Shown piece after piece: positions 9,108-19,153 of a stretch of DNA of 64,000 bases. Numbering within the stretch: the stretch's first letter is position 1; every line of letters begins with the position of its first letter. Origin of the DNA: an uncultured Sulfolobales archaeon (GTDB taxonomy: Archaea > Thermoproteota > Thermoprotei_A > Sulfolobales > Desulfurococcaceae); NCBI GenBank assembly GCA_938045475.1, contig CALIML010000004.1, positions 1 through 64,000 of the forward strand, in the 5' to 3' direction. The notes under the pieces are model-generated. The model did no database searches. It had not been told where the DNA came from and saw only the letters and a list, made by a program, of their open reading frames with translations. Position numbers and translations under genes: made by a program.

Positions 9108-9788
9108 ATGCTAATAGTGGCTCTAGACCCCTTGCGGAGGAGGGGTGTAGTTAGCTGGGGCAGGGAAGTAGTCGGTGAAGTGGGGGACCTGGCTGCAGGC
9201 TTTAAAATAGGCATACCTCTATTAATTGGGGCTGGCATTGATGGATGTAAAAAGATCTTCTGCAGCTACTCAGGCCTACTGATAGCTGATTTAAAGCTCG
9301 CCGACATAGGGGACGTCATGGCCTCCACTGTGGGAGGCCTCAGTGAAGCCGGAGTAAACGCCGTGATTGCGCATGCTTTTGTAGGTAGATCGGGGGCTCT
9401 TGATAGACTCGCTGAGGAGTGCGAGAAGCTGGGCGTAAAACTGGTTTTAGTGGTTTCAATGAGTCACACGGGCTCTGAGGAGTTCATTGATAAACACTTA
9501 GAGGAGTTCGTGGAGCTAGCGCTATCTCTTAATGCCTGGGGAGTTGTAGCACCAGCTACTAGGCCTAAGGTAGTTAGGAGAGTTAGGGAACTGGGGGGCG
9601 GTGGGATTAAGATACTTTCACCCGGCGTAGGAGTGCAGGGAGCTCAACCCGGCACAGCTATTTGCGCAGGAGCCGACTATGAAATAGTCGGCAGAGCTAT
9701 TACGGCCTCAAGCAACCCGCGTGCTGAAGCATTAAGAGTGCTCAGTGAGCAGGAGGGGAGGGCGAGAGAATGTCTTGGCTTCCAATAG
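9108..9788 (+). CDS. pyrF: Orotidine 5'-phosphate decarboxylase
   Basis: MLIVALDPLRRR; LIADLKLADIGDVMASTV; LSPGVGVQGAQPG. Confidence 0.93.
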   Translation: MLIVALDPLRRRGVVSWGREVVGEVGDLAAGFKIGIPLLIGAGIDGCKKIFCSYSGLLIADLKLADIGDVMASTVGGLSEAGVNAVIAHAFVGRSGALDRLAEECEKLGVKLVLVVSMSHTGSEEFIDKHLEEFVELALSLNAWGVVAPATRPKVVRRVRELGGGGIKILSPGVGVQGAQPGTAICAGADYEIVGRAITASSNPRAEALRVLSEQEGRARECLGFQ

Positions 9789-10378
9789 AGCTCTATAGGC
9801 ATGGGGTGATAAAGTTCGGGCGCTTCAAGCTGACGTCGGGTCTCGACAGCCCCTACTACATAGATCTTAGGAGGCTTTACAGCTACCCGAAGCTAGCTAA
9901 GAGAATTGCACTAGAAATAATTGAGAGATTCAGCGTAGTTGAGGAGGCAGATGCAGTTGTTGGAGTAGCAACTGCTGGAATACCCTTAGCTACATACATA
10001 GCTGTACTGTCGGAGAAGCCTCTTGCATACATCAGGAGCGAGAGGAAGGCTCATGGAATGGAGTCGCTGGTCGAGGGAGACGTAGCTGGCAGGAAAACCG
10101 TCATAGTTGACGACGTAGCCACAACAGGCGGTTCTATAGAGAGAGCCTGGAATGCACTAGTTTCAGCAGGCTCTAAGCCAGTTGCAGCAATAGTTATTGT
10201 TGACAGAGAGCAGGGAGCTAGGGAGAAGTTAAGTGGGCTTGGGCTAAAGTTCTTCAGCTTAGTTACAGCTAGAGAGATATTCCATGAACTCCGCAAAGCC
10301 GGGATAATCGATGAATTCTTGCTAAAGGAGTTAATAGAGTACGTGGATAAATATGCCCCTAGTGCAAGCAAGCCCTAA
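9770..10378 (+). CDS. pyrE: Orotate phosphoribosyltransferase
   Basis: FKLTSGLDSPYYIDLR, AYIRSERKAHGM, KTVIVDDVATTGGSI. Confidence 0.95.
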   Translation: MSWLPIELYRHGVIKFGRFKLTSGLDSPYYIDLRRLYSYPKLAKRIALEIIERFSVVEEADAVVGVATAGIPLATYIAVLSEKPLAYIRSERKAHGMESLVEGDVAGRKTVIVDDVATTGGSIERAWNALVSAGSKPVAAIVIVDREQGAREKLSGLGLKFFSLVTAREIFHELRKAGIIDEFLLKELIEYVDKYAPSASKP

Positions 10379-10482
10379 TAATTCTTCAAGCATTGAGCGC
10401 CTGCATGCCATGCATGTATTTCGTTTAGGAAGCCTTCTATGCCTAGCCTTGCTATAGCTTCCCCCTACATTACTTATTTTAG

Positions 10483-11379
10483 TTAAGTTAATGGAGGTGA
10501 AGCAGTTACTCCAAATAACTGCCCCAGCGCGTTTCCAAGCATGAAGAGAAGTATAGAGACTCCCAGCATTAATCCAGAGGCTTCAATAAATTCTCTCAAG
10601 TACTTTCTCTCAAAGAGAACTGAGCTATAGAAGGACATGTACGCTATGACTAATAAGGCTGCCGCGATCATTGCTGCGAAGGCTGATGTAATGACGTTGA
10701 TGAGGAAGTATGGGAGCGCTAGAAGCAGTACTACTAGTAGGTACGCAATGCCTGTGTATAGAGCAGCTGTTCTTGGGGCTTTGCCTACTTCATGCTTTGC
10801 CTGAGCGTATGAAGCTATAGTCATTGATATGGCTGCAGACACTCCAGCTAAAAGCCCTGTTAATCCAGCACTCAGGGTGTTAGCGAAGGCTCCTAGTGCG
10901 CCGGAGTATATTCCAGTCAACTCTATTAAAGCATCAGATATGCCCAGCATTATTGACCCTAAGTACTTCACTCTCCCCTCATCTAATCCTAGAATAAAGG
11001 AAGCCTCGTGTTCTTCCTCTTCCTTAATTATCCTCTCGACTTCCTCCTTAAGCTCCGGCCTCATTGATGAAATCTTTCTGTATAGCTCAAGAGCGTTTTT
11101 CTCCATGGATTCGAGGAACTTTAAGATCACTGTTACACCGAATAGGGGCAGCAGTAGGCTCAGCAAGAGCCTTTTAATAATTGAAGGAGTTGATGAGCAT
11201 TCACCAGTAATGTTGCGCCAAAAGACGTAGTGCTTGTACTCATCTAAAGCTGCTTCACTGATAGCTCTCTTAACCTTCATGCCTACTAAAGGGTTCTTAG
11301 CTAAAAACATGTACATACCGTATGCCTCGTATTCATCTCTGCAGAGCTCTTTAACGCCCTCTAACTCACCCATATTCAT
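10483..11379 (-). CDS. Rubrerythrin-like/VIT1-CCC1 fusion, putative iron/metal transporter
   Basis: N-terminal ferritin-like helices with IIKEEEEHEASF; C-terminal GISDALIELTGIYSGALGAF and multi-TM VIT1 region. Confidence 0.85.
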   Translation of the reverse strand: MNMGELEGVKELCRDEYEAYGMYMFLAKNPLVGMKVKRAISEAALDEYKHYVFWRNITGECSSTPSIIKRLLLSLLLPLFGVTVILKFLESMEKNALELYRKISSMRPELKEEVERIIKEEEEHEASFILGLDEGRVKYLGSIMLGISDALIELTGIYSGALGAFANTLSAGLTGLLAGVSAAISMTIASYAQAKHEVGKAPRTAALYTGIAYLLVVLLLALPYFLINVITSAFAAMIAAALLVIAYMSFYSSVLFERKYLREFIEASGLMLGVSILLFMLGNALGQLFGVTASPPLT

Positions 11380-11580
11380 ATACCCCGTGAGCTCCCTACA
11401 CTATTAATTTGCAAGACGTTTTATAGATTCCTGCGATAAAGATCTGTTTCAATTAGCTATTGTTTTTCACTTCAACTCCTTTAGGGGAGTTCGTGAGGTC
11501 TGGGATATAAGGCAAAGGAATGCTGTATTGCGGAAAGCGCTGCTCTACAATTAATTGCTCTTCAGAGTGGAGCAATAGCG

Positions 11581-12381
11581 CTAGTGGGGGAACCCTATGC
11601 ACTTGTCTCTTTCAGGTTCTCTAACACCCACTATTGCTCCATCTCTTATAACGTATATTTTTTGAGCACAGTTAGCTACTTCAGGGTTATGCGTTACTAC
11701 GACTATAGTATTGCCCAGCTCATTTATGTCGATGAACGTCTTTATGACTTTCCCGGAAGTTTGCGTATCGAGGTTTCCAGTGGGTTCATCGGCTAGCACT
11801 ATGCTTGGTGAAGCAACTATTGCTCTAGCTATGGCTACTCTCTGCTGCTGCCCCCCGCTTAACTGGCTGGGCCTTTTGCTAAGCCAGCTTACTTCACCGC
11901 CTGCCTCAATGATGGCTTTTTTAACTAACTCCACTCTCTCAGATCTAGGGATTCCCCTCACGATAAGCGGCAGCTCTATGTTCTCTAGCACTGTGAGTCT
12001 TCCAATTAAGTTGTATTGTTGAAACACGAAGCCTATTTTCTCATTCCTTATCTTAGCTACTTCCTTATCGCTTAGCCTAGATGTATCGAGTCCATCTATG
12101 TAGACCTTGCCTGAAGTAGGCCTATCGAGTAGCCCCATAACGTTTAGTAAAGTCGTTTTACCGGAGCCCGAGGGACCCATTATTGCTATAAATGATCCCC
12201 TAGGAATAGTTAAGTTCACGTCTCTAAGAGCCTTAAACTTCACTGCGCCTACTACATAGACTTTAGTAACGTTGACGAGCCTCACCACGTCGCTAGTCAC
12301 AAAGACTCCACCGCGGGACTCCACTACGCTTTCCAAAGCCCTCTCCACACTAAAGACACTATTTAAATATGCCTTAAGCAA
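11581..12381 (-). CDS. ABC transporter ATP-binding protein, MacB/LolD class
   Basis: MGPSGSGKTTLLNVMGLLDRPTSG, QLSGGQQQRVAIARAIVASPSIVLADEPTGNLD; first ~28 residues probably untranslated (GTG start VTSDVVRLVNVTKVY likely). Confidence 0.92.
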   Translation of the reverse strand: MLKAYLNSVFSVERALESVVESRGGVFVTSDVVRLVNVTKVYVVGAVKFKALRDVNLTIPRGSFIAIMGPSGSGKTTLLNVMGLLDRPTSGKVYIDGLDTSRLSDKEVAKIRNEKIGFVFQQYNLIGRLTVLENIELPLIVRGIPRSERVELVKKAIIEAGGEVSWLSKRPSQLSGGQQQRVAIARAIVASPSIVLADEPTGNLDTQTSGKVIKTFIDINELGNTIVVVTHNPEVANCAQKIYVIRDGAIVGVREPERDKCIGFPH

Positions 12382-12714
12382 AGAGCCCCAAGCTCCTCCA
12401 ATACTCCTATGGAGAAGCGAGGGAAGCGCCGGGTATTAACAGAGGCATTGCTTCAAGCAGTCCCTGAATATGCAGCCTTACCCACGGGGATTTAAGAAAC
12501 TCTGTGAGTTCATGAGCGGGCCGCCGAGCTCAATGAGTTGAGTAGAGCTTGAAGCAATAGCTCCCTTAACACACGTTCATAGAGTCTTAGCATAGTGAAG
12601 AAACTCTTCTCTACAAGCAATAGCTGCAGAGCTTAGCTAGAGACCCTTTGACAGAGAGTATTTTTAAGGCTTTTTTAAAAACTGGAGTTATGAAGCGACG
12701 CATAGGTGTAATGC

Positions 12715-13728
12715 TTGAAGACGCTCATAGGCATAGACATTGGAGCCACGTGGATTAGGATAGCCTTATCAAAACCAAGTGGGGAAATAGTCAGCAAAAC
12801 GTCCTTTAGAACTCCACGCAGTGGGGGAAGGAGCACTGTAGCTGAAGCAATAGTAAATGAAATTAGAAGGAGTCTAAGTGATTACCTGCCCAGCGTGGAG
12901 GCAATAGGAGTTGGAACTATAGGCCCCCTAGATCTTTCTAATGGAATAGTCTTTAATGCAGCTAACCTACCTATAAGGACATTTGACGTAGCTCGACCAT
13001 TAATGGAGGAGTTGGGTAAGCCAGTAATTATGGCTAATGATTGCACAGCAGCAGTTTGGGGAGAATACGTTTTTGGAGCAGGAAAAAATGTAGAGAACTT
13101 AGTTTACGTAACTATAAGTACTGGAATAGGCGGAGGCATAATAGTTGATGGAAATCTACTTGTGGGAAAAAGCGGAAACGCGCATGAAATTGGGCATATA
13201 GTTGTAGATGCTGGTGGAAAAATGACTTGCGGATGTGGGGGAAGAGGCCACTGGGAGGCATATAGTAGTGGAGCAAACATACCTAGGCTAGCCTCAATAC
13301 TCATCGAGGAATGGTCTCTGAGCAGCTTAGAGAAAAAGTCTAGAGTATATGAAGCATATGCAAGCAACAGTCTTTCGCCTGAGCTCATATATGCTGAAGC
13401 TAGAGATAACGATCCACTGGCGTTAAGAATACTGTCTGAAGTAAACAAGTACAATGCAGCCGGCTTTGAAAGCATCATAAATGCATATGATCCAGAGCTA
13501 ATTACTGTAGGAGGCTCTATAGCTCTTAACAACCCTGAACTAGTCTTAGAGCCCATAGCAAGCTACTTAAAGAACGCTAAGGGGCTGCTGACGCAGCTCC
13601 CCGACATAAGGCGGACAGAGCTTGGAGGAGACGTAGTACTCGTTGGAGCTATAGCGCTGGCTGCAATGCCTCCGCCCAACTTGCTTAAAAGACTCAAGTA
13701 CTTAGGAGAAGCAGTGAAGCATCTTTAA
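12715..13728 (+). CDS. ROK-family glucokinase/hexokinase
   Basis: TLIGIDIGATWIRIAL, VYVTISTGIGGGIIVDGNLLVGKSGNAHEIGHIVVD, CGCGGRGHWEAYSSG. Confidence 0.93.
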   Translation: MKTLIGIDIGATWIRIALSKPSGEIVSKTSFRTPRSGGRSTVAEAIVNEIRRSLSDYLPSVEAIGVGTIGPLDLSNGIVFNAANLPIRTFDVARPLMEELGKPVIMANDCTAAVWGEYVFGAGKNVENLVYVTISTGIGGGIIVDGNLLVGKSGNAHEIGHIVVDAGGKMTCGCGGRGHWEAYSSGANIPRLASILIEEWSLSSLEKKSRVYEAYASNSLSPELIYAEARDNDPLALRILSEVNKYNAAGFESIINAYDPELITVGGSIALNNPELVLEPIASYLKNAKGLLTQLPDIRRTELGGDVVLVGAIALAAMPPPNLLKRLKYLGEAVKHL

Positions 13729-13764
13729 TTGGAAGACATTAGAACTTAAAAATTAGTGAAAGCG

Positions 13765-14838
13765 CTACTCATTGATTATGCTCTTCCAGTCAACGCTTTT
13801 TTCAATAACGTCCACTATTTCACTACCCCTCATCTTCAGTGACGCAGGAGTTATAATGCTTTGGGCCTCACTTAATTTTTCAATAGTAGTGTACGTGTCA
13901 TATGGTACGAGGAGTATTGGAACGCCCGCTTCTCTAGCCTTTATTAACACTCTGATGGATGGATAGAGGTTCCCGGTCAATATTATTACGCTTGGCTTAG
14001 TCTCTATGGCCTGTAGAATTAAGTCGCTTCTATCCCCTCCAGTTACTATGGCTGCATTTACAGCTCTTCTAAACCATCTTAAAGCATTCTCAGGGCTCAT
14101 TGCACCAATTAATACGTCTTCAATAATGTTGTCCAGGAAGCTCTCTCCTTCAAGTACTTCTGCCCCTAGAGCTTCAGCAATATCCCTGGCTGTAGGCGCT
14201 AGCAATGCGCGTCTTTCACTTATTACTCCAAAGACTTTAATTCCTGCATCCTCTAGTGCTGGTACTAGGAGTTCCCGCACTCTTTCAATGAATGGAGGTT
14301 GGACGGAGTTTAATAGAACTCCGTGGATTTTATAGCCGTGCTTTTCCATGAAGTCTTCGTATAGAAGCGCTTTATCGACAACTCGGTCTATTGATGCAAT
14401 GCCTCTGCATCCTGCAACAAATATTACTTTTGAATTAAATAGTTTAGCTAACTCCGGGACACTGCATCTAATACTTAGTAGGGTCTCTGGATACCCATGG
14501 CTCTCTATGACTACTGCGTCCTTTCCATCAATTATCCTCCTATAACACTCCTCTACAGCCTCCACAACTTCTTTAGCCCTGCTCCTCAGCTCTATGTATC
14601 TATCGCCGAGCACTACAGGCGATATTACGTCTACTGGTTCGCTTAAGTTTAAGGCCTCCTTTAAAGCAATTACGTCTGTATCGACGTATCTTCCTCCAGA
14701 GAGCCTCTTTCTAGCGATCGATATGGGCTTAAAGTATGACGCCTTTAATCCTTCATCAATCAGCTTCCTTAATAACCCATAAGCTATAATGGTTTTGCCG
14801 CAGTAGCCTGAGCCAGTTATGTAAATGGATTTAACCAC
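13765..14838 (-). CDS. BioD-like/DRTGG-domain protein (phosphotransacetylase N-terminal-like)
   Basis: SIYITGSGYCGKTIIAYGLLRKL P-loop; C-terminal AAIVTGGDRSDLILQAIETKPSVIILTGNLYPS DRTGG-like region. Confidence 0.8.
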   Translation of the reverse strand: MVKSIYITGSGYCGKTIIAYGLLRKLIDEGLKASYFKPISIARKRLSGGRYVDTDVIALKEALNLSEPVDVISPVVLGDRYIELRSRAKEVVEAVEECYRRIIDGKDAVVIESHGYPETLLSIRCSVPELAKLFNSKVIFVAGCRGIASIDRVVDKALLYEDFMEKHGYKIHGVLLNSVQPPFIERVRELLVPALEDAGIKVFGVISERRALLAPTARDIAEALGAEVLEGESFLDNIIEDVLIGAMSPENALRWFRRAVNAAIVTGGDRSDLILQAIETKPSVIILTGNLYPSIRVLIKAREAGVPILLVPYDTYTTIEKLSEAQSIITPASLKMRGSEIVDVIEKSVDWKSIINE

Positions 14839-14850
14839 GTTACTCCACCT

Positions 14851-16956
14851 CTAGGAAAACACTACCTTTACGTCTAAAGCTATACAACCCTCTCCCTCAT
14901 TATATACGAAGAGAGGATTAATATCCATTTCCACTATTTCAGGCACTTCCTGAACTAATTGGCTTAGCCTGAGGATAACGTTAACTACTGACGCTACATC
15001 TGCTGCAGCCTCTCCTCTAATACCCCTAAGCACTGCGTAAGCATTTATTTCCTTAATCATATCCATTGCTTCACTGGGCGTTACTGGCGTCAGTCTAAAA
15101 GATACATCTCTAAATACGTTGGCGTAAATTCCTCCTAAGCCGAACATAATCATGTGTCCAAAGACTTGGTCCTTAGTTAATCCAACAATCATTTCTCTGC
15201 CTCTAGGAACCATTTTTTGAACAGTTACTCCATAGAGCATTGCTCTAGGGGCATGCCTACTGACTCTACTTAAGATCGTTCTATAGGCCTCCCTTACTTC
15301 GGCATCTGAGTTCACATTTAATGCAACTCCACCTACATCAGTTTTGTGAAGTATTTGTGGAGAAGATATTTTCAACGCCACAGGGTATCCCATTTTGTTA
15401 GCTGCATCAACAGCTTCATCCTCGGATTTAGCTAGGGAAGCCGGCGGAACCGGTATGCCGTAGGCTCTCATCAGTTCTCTAGCTTCAACATCTAAAAGCA
15501 CTCTTCTACCATCACTTCTAGCGATACTTATGATCTCTCTTGCTCGCGATGAGTCAACGTCGTAGAACTTCACATACCTCTCAACAGCTTTCTCTAATGC
15601 ATCTAGGTAGCCCCTATACTTACATAGCCCACTTAAAGCCAGCACCGCTCTTTCAGGCAGATCGAAGCATGGGATTCCCTCATTTATTAGCATCTCCGCA
15701 GCTTCTCCAACGGCTCCTCCGCCAATGAATGCAGCTACTACTGGCTTACCTAAATACTTTCTGCTAACTTCTATTACAGCTTTAGCAGTCTCAACAGGCT
15801 CAGTCATAGCTTGTGGAGTCAGTATGACTATTAATCCATCAACGGCTTCATCACTTAACACTATGTCTAAGGCACTTCTATACCTATCAGCTCTCGCATC
15901 GCCCAATACATCAACTGGATTGTATATAGCTGCAGCTGGAGGCAGCTTCGACCTCAGGCTATTTATGGTTGATGAACTAAAGCTTGAAAGCCTTAAGCCC
16001 ATTCTTAAACACAGATCCGTAGTTATTATGCCGGGCCCTCCAGCATTAGTTACTATAGCTACGTTGCTGCCCGCTGGAATGGATTGATTGCTGAAGGCTA
16101 TTGCGTAATCAAATAGCTCGCTTATATTGCTAGCTAATAGAACTCCAGCTTTCTTAAATGCAACTTCATAGGCAGTGAATCCACCAGTCATGGCTCCAGT
16201 GTGGCTCATGGCAGCTCTTGCTCCAGCTTCAGTTACTCCACCCTTCAATACTACTATGGGCTTCTTCATGGATACCTGCCTAGCAACATTTACGAACTCC
16301 CTGCCTCTCTCAATAGACTCTACGTAGAGCAGTATTACTTTAGTATTCGCATCTTCACCTATGGCTTGTATGAAGTATACTTCATCTAAGTCGGCTTTAT
16401 TCCCCAAGCTAACGATTTTCGAAAACCCTATCCCCCTCTTAATAGACCAGTCAAGTATAGCCGTTATGAGAGCGCCGCTTTGAGATACAAAGGCTATTCT
16501 ACCTTTTCTAGGCATTACTGCTGCAAAAGTGGCATTCAATGGAGTGTAGGAGTCGATGAACCCCAGGCAGTTTGGGCCGAGAACTCTCATTCCATACTTC
16601 CTAGCTATGCCTACAAGCTCTCTCTCCCTGTCAGCACCTTCACCCCCCACCTCCTTGAAGCCAGCCGATATGACTGTTAAGTACTTCACTCCCTTTCTAC
16701 CACATTCTTCAGAGACTTCTATGACTGCTTGAGCAGGCACTGCTATTACAGCTAAATCAACTTCGCCCGGCACTTCACTTATGGACTTGTAGCACTTAAG
16801 GCCTAAGACTTCATCAGCTTTAGGATTAACTGGATATATTTTTCCACCATATCCGCTGTTAATAATGTTCTTAAGCAGCGTGTAGCCAACTTTAGTAGGC
16901 TCTCTAGAAGCTCCTATTACTGCAACGCTCCCTGGATTAAACAAGCTGCTGCTCAC
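14851..16956 (-). CDS. acd: Acyl/acetyl-CoA synthetase (ADP-forming), fused alpha-beta
   Basis: N-terminal CoA-binding GSVAVIGASREPTKVGYTLL, SQSGALITAILDW, MSHTGAMTGG, C-terminal ATP-grasp VALKISSPQILHKTDVGGVALN. Confidence 0.95.
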   Translation of the reverse strand: MSSSLFNPGSVAVIGASREPTKVGYTLLKNIINSGYGGKIYPVNPKADEVLGLKCYKSISEVPGEVDLAVIAVPAQAVIEVSEECGRKGVKYLTVISAGFKEVGGEGADRERELVGIARKYGMRVLGPNCLGFIDSYTPLNATFAAVMPRKGRIAFVSQSGALITAILDWSIKRGIGFSKIVSLGNKADLDEVYFIQAIGEDANTKVILLYVESIERGREFVNVARQVSMKKPIVVLKGGVTEAGARAAMSHTGAMTGGFTAYEVAFKKAGVLLASNISELFDYAIAFSNQSIPAGSNVAIVTNAGGPGIITTDLCLRMGLRLSSFSSSTINSLRSKLPPAAAIYNPVDVLGDARADRYRSALDIVLSDEAVDGLIVILTPQAMTEPVETAKAVIEVSRKYLGKPVVAAFIGGGAVGEAAEMLINEGIPCFDLPERAVLALSGLCKYRGYLDALEKAVERYVKFYDVDSSRAREIISIARSDGRRVLLDVEARELMRAYGIPVPPASLAKSEDEAVDAANKMGYPVALKISSPQILHKTDVGGVALNVNSDAEVREAYRTILSRVSRHAPRAMLYGVTVQKMVPRGREMIVGLTKDQVFGHMIMFGLGGIYANVFRDVSFRLTPVTPSEAMDMIKEINAYAVLRGIRGEAAADVASVVNVILRLSQLVQEVPEIVEMDINPLFVYNEGEGCIALDVKVVFS

Positions 16957-17147
16957 TTACTCATACACCTCATCACCGTTAATAAGAGTGTTAGGGTTCT
17001 AAAACTTTACTTCCACCAATAGATCACTGAAGAAAGCTAAGGAAGCAGTTAAATAAGTAGAGTTCCAACGGCATGCCATGCCTTAAGCTTATTACTTCTA
17101 AAACTCCATAGACTAGTCTATGCGCTAACCTGGGGAGTTGATGATGC

Positions 17148-17852
17148 ATGAAAGTAAAAGTCGTTTTATTAGACCTTGATGGAACTCTAGTCGACATTAG
17201 CTTTATTGGCGCTTATTTAAGAGATATGAGGAAGCGCGTAGCTGAGTTATGTATATACGCAGGCATTCATCCAAAGATCACTGCAAAGTACAGCGATCCA
17301 TATGAACTGCTTATTTCAATGTATAGAGATCCAGTGTTCACAAAGCCCTTGGGGAATGGAGTTAGCTCACTAATACACAGAGCCTCTGACGTAATTGAAG
17401 AATACGAAGAGAGAGCTATTCCATACACCAAGTGTATGCCCGACTGCATTGAGTTCATTAAGGAGCTCAAAAACCTTAATGTAAAAGCATGCATAGTGAC
17501 TCTCCAATCATTGGAGGTGACTAAAGCTATTCTAAGGAAGGAGGGTTTACTGAACTACATAGACGCCATTTATGCACGCGACTCGCCTGGAAAGCCAAAG
17601 CCCTTTAAAGACCACGTCATTGCCTGCCTCAATGAATTTAGCGTAAACGAGGATTCGGCAGTAATGGTTGGAGATACTTTAATAGACCTTTGGGCGGCTG
17701 CAGAGGCTGGAGTATCATTCATAGGAGTTTCGACAGGCCTGTTACTTAAGGAGGAGTTACTTGAAGCAGGAGCTAACATTGTTGTGGAAAGACTTAGTGA
17801 ACTACTACCATTACTTAAGAGCAATGCTTCATCACTAACCCATGATCGCTGA
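17148..17852 (+). CDS. HAD-superfamily hydrolase (phosphatase-like)
   Basis: VVLLDLDGTLVD; VGDTLIDLWAAAEAGVSFIGVSTG. Confidence 0.88.
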   Translation: MKVKVVLLDLDGTLVDISFIGAYLRDMRKRVAELCIYAGIHPKITAKYSDPYELLISMYRDPVFTKPLGNGVSSLIHRASDVIEEYEERAIPYTKCMPDCIEFIKELKNLNVKACIVTLQSLEVTKAILRKEGLLNYIDAIYARDSPGKPKPFKDHVIACLNEFSVNEDSAVMVGDTLIDLWAAAEAGVSFIGVSTGLLLKEELLEAGANIVVERLSELLPLLKSNASSLTHDR

Positions 17853-18071
17853 TTAATGCAAAATAGGGCTTCGCTCAGAGCCGCCCTTGATTCAAGAGCT
17901 CTTGCTCCAGCCTCCTTTACCTCAATATACTTCTCGAGAGACAGGCTTAAGACACTCACTGCCTACTTCAAGTAGGCCAAGCGCTTCACCAAGACTGTAA
18001 GCCAGCCCGTATTTAGAGAGCTTTCTAAAAGAAATTCTGTGTAGGAAGATTAGTGGAGAGCCGGGAGAAAG

Positions 18072-19148
18072 TCACAGCACTCTTACTTCAATGCCTTTCT
18101 CCACTAACTTAGCTAAAATATATGTAAACGCGCCTTCATTCATGCCAATGAACTCCGGCAGCACTACTCCCTTCAAATTCCATAACTTGTCTATGAAGAG
18201 AGCTCTTATAACAGCATATAGGGTCAATCCCTTTAAGCTGTGGGATGCAGAGACTTTGTTTAAGTAGTCGTATGTGGCTTTTACGAAGTATTTGACTTCC
18301 TTCACTGCTCCATCAATAACGCCCCTTGACTTTACGTAAAGCAAAAACTCGTGATCTACACCTATGAACTTCGCTAACTCCGCCTCCAGCTCCCTCCCTT
18401 GAGGAATCCCTGAGCTGCCCAGCTTCACCAGCAATAGCTCTTTAAGCTTCCTCAAGCTCTCCAATGCACTAGGGCACACTAACCTAAAGGCACTCATGGA
18501 TGCGTTTCCAGCAACACTTCTTGCACTATGCATTAGTGTTCCAAGCCTATCTACGCGCATTGCCCATAAAGACCCTGTCCCCGGAATCTCTATGGAGTTC
18601 GCTTCGCTCAATGGATCTAGATCTACTGGCACTCCATTAATTAATGCCTTAGCCTTAGTTAAGCATTCACTCAAGAATTCATCAATAGAACTCATTACTG
18701 CAGCACATTCAGTTTTTCCAGAGGACTTAGATAAACCTCCAAAGTATATGTTTAACTCAAGCAGCTCATCGAATAGCGACAACACTCTTCCAGCAATAAT
18801 GTTGCTTAAGCCGGGGACTGTGTTTAAACACTGTATAAACATTGAGTTACACTCATCGGAGCTCAACTCGCCTACGTCTTCAATTACCTGCGTTGCGCTA
18901 ATGAAGTTCTTGCAAAACTTCCTGCTAATGGCGAATGCTCTGCGGCTGAAGTCCCTGGGTAGAAGAGTTATCACTAAATCGGATTCCTTAATGAGGTCCT
19001 CCAGATATTCCTCCTCTAAGCGGCTAACTCCACTAAGAGCTAGGGGAGTTGCAGCATAAGTTAACTCTTCAAAGCTTACTCCATCGCTGGCTAAAGCATT
19101 TAGGAAGACTCTTGCTGCCGGATTAACGCCGAGTACAGCTATCTTCAC
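18072..19148 (-). CDS. Saccharopine dehydrogenase-like protein with degenerate Rossmann motif
   Basis: IAVLGVNPAARVFLNAL; DLVITLLPRDFSRRAF; LNTVPGLSNIIAGRVLSLFDELLELNIYFGGL. Confidence 0.6.
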   Translation of the reverse strand: MKIAVLGVNPAARVFLNALASDGVSFEELTYAATPLALSGVSRLEEEYLEDLIKESDLVITLLPRDFSRRAFAISRKFCKNFISATQVIEDVGELSSDECNSMFIQCLNTVPGLSNIIAGRVLSLFDELLELNIYFGGLSKSSGKTECAAVMSSIDEFLSECLTKAKALINGVPVDLDPLSEANSIEIPGTGSLWAMRVDRLGTLMHSARSVAGNASMSAFRLVCPSALESLRKLKELLLVKLGSSGIPQGRELEAELAKFIGVDHEFLLYVKSRGVIDGAVKEVKYFVKATYDYLNKVSASHSLKGLTLYAVIRALFIDKLWNLKGVVLPEFIGMNEGAFTYILAKLVEKGIEVRVL

Positions 19149-19153
19149 TGCAC

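Noticed and set aside
13104-13556. 150-aa minus ORF inside the ROK kinase
   Set aside because: Antisense shadow ORF of a clearly functional kinase; no motif
18496-19059. 187-aa plus ORF opposite the saccharopine dehydrogenase-like gene
   Set aside because: Antisense frame in the same codon register; the minus-strand product shows family motifs and operon context
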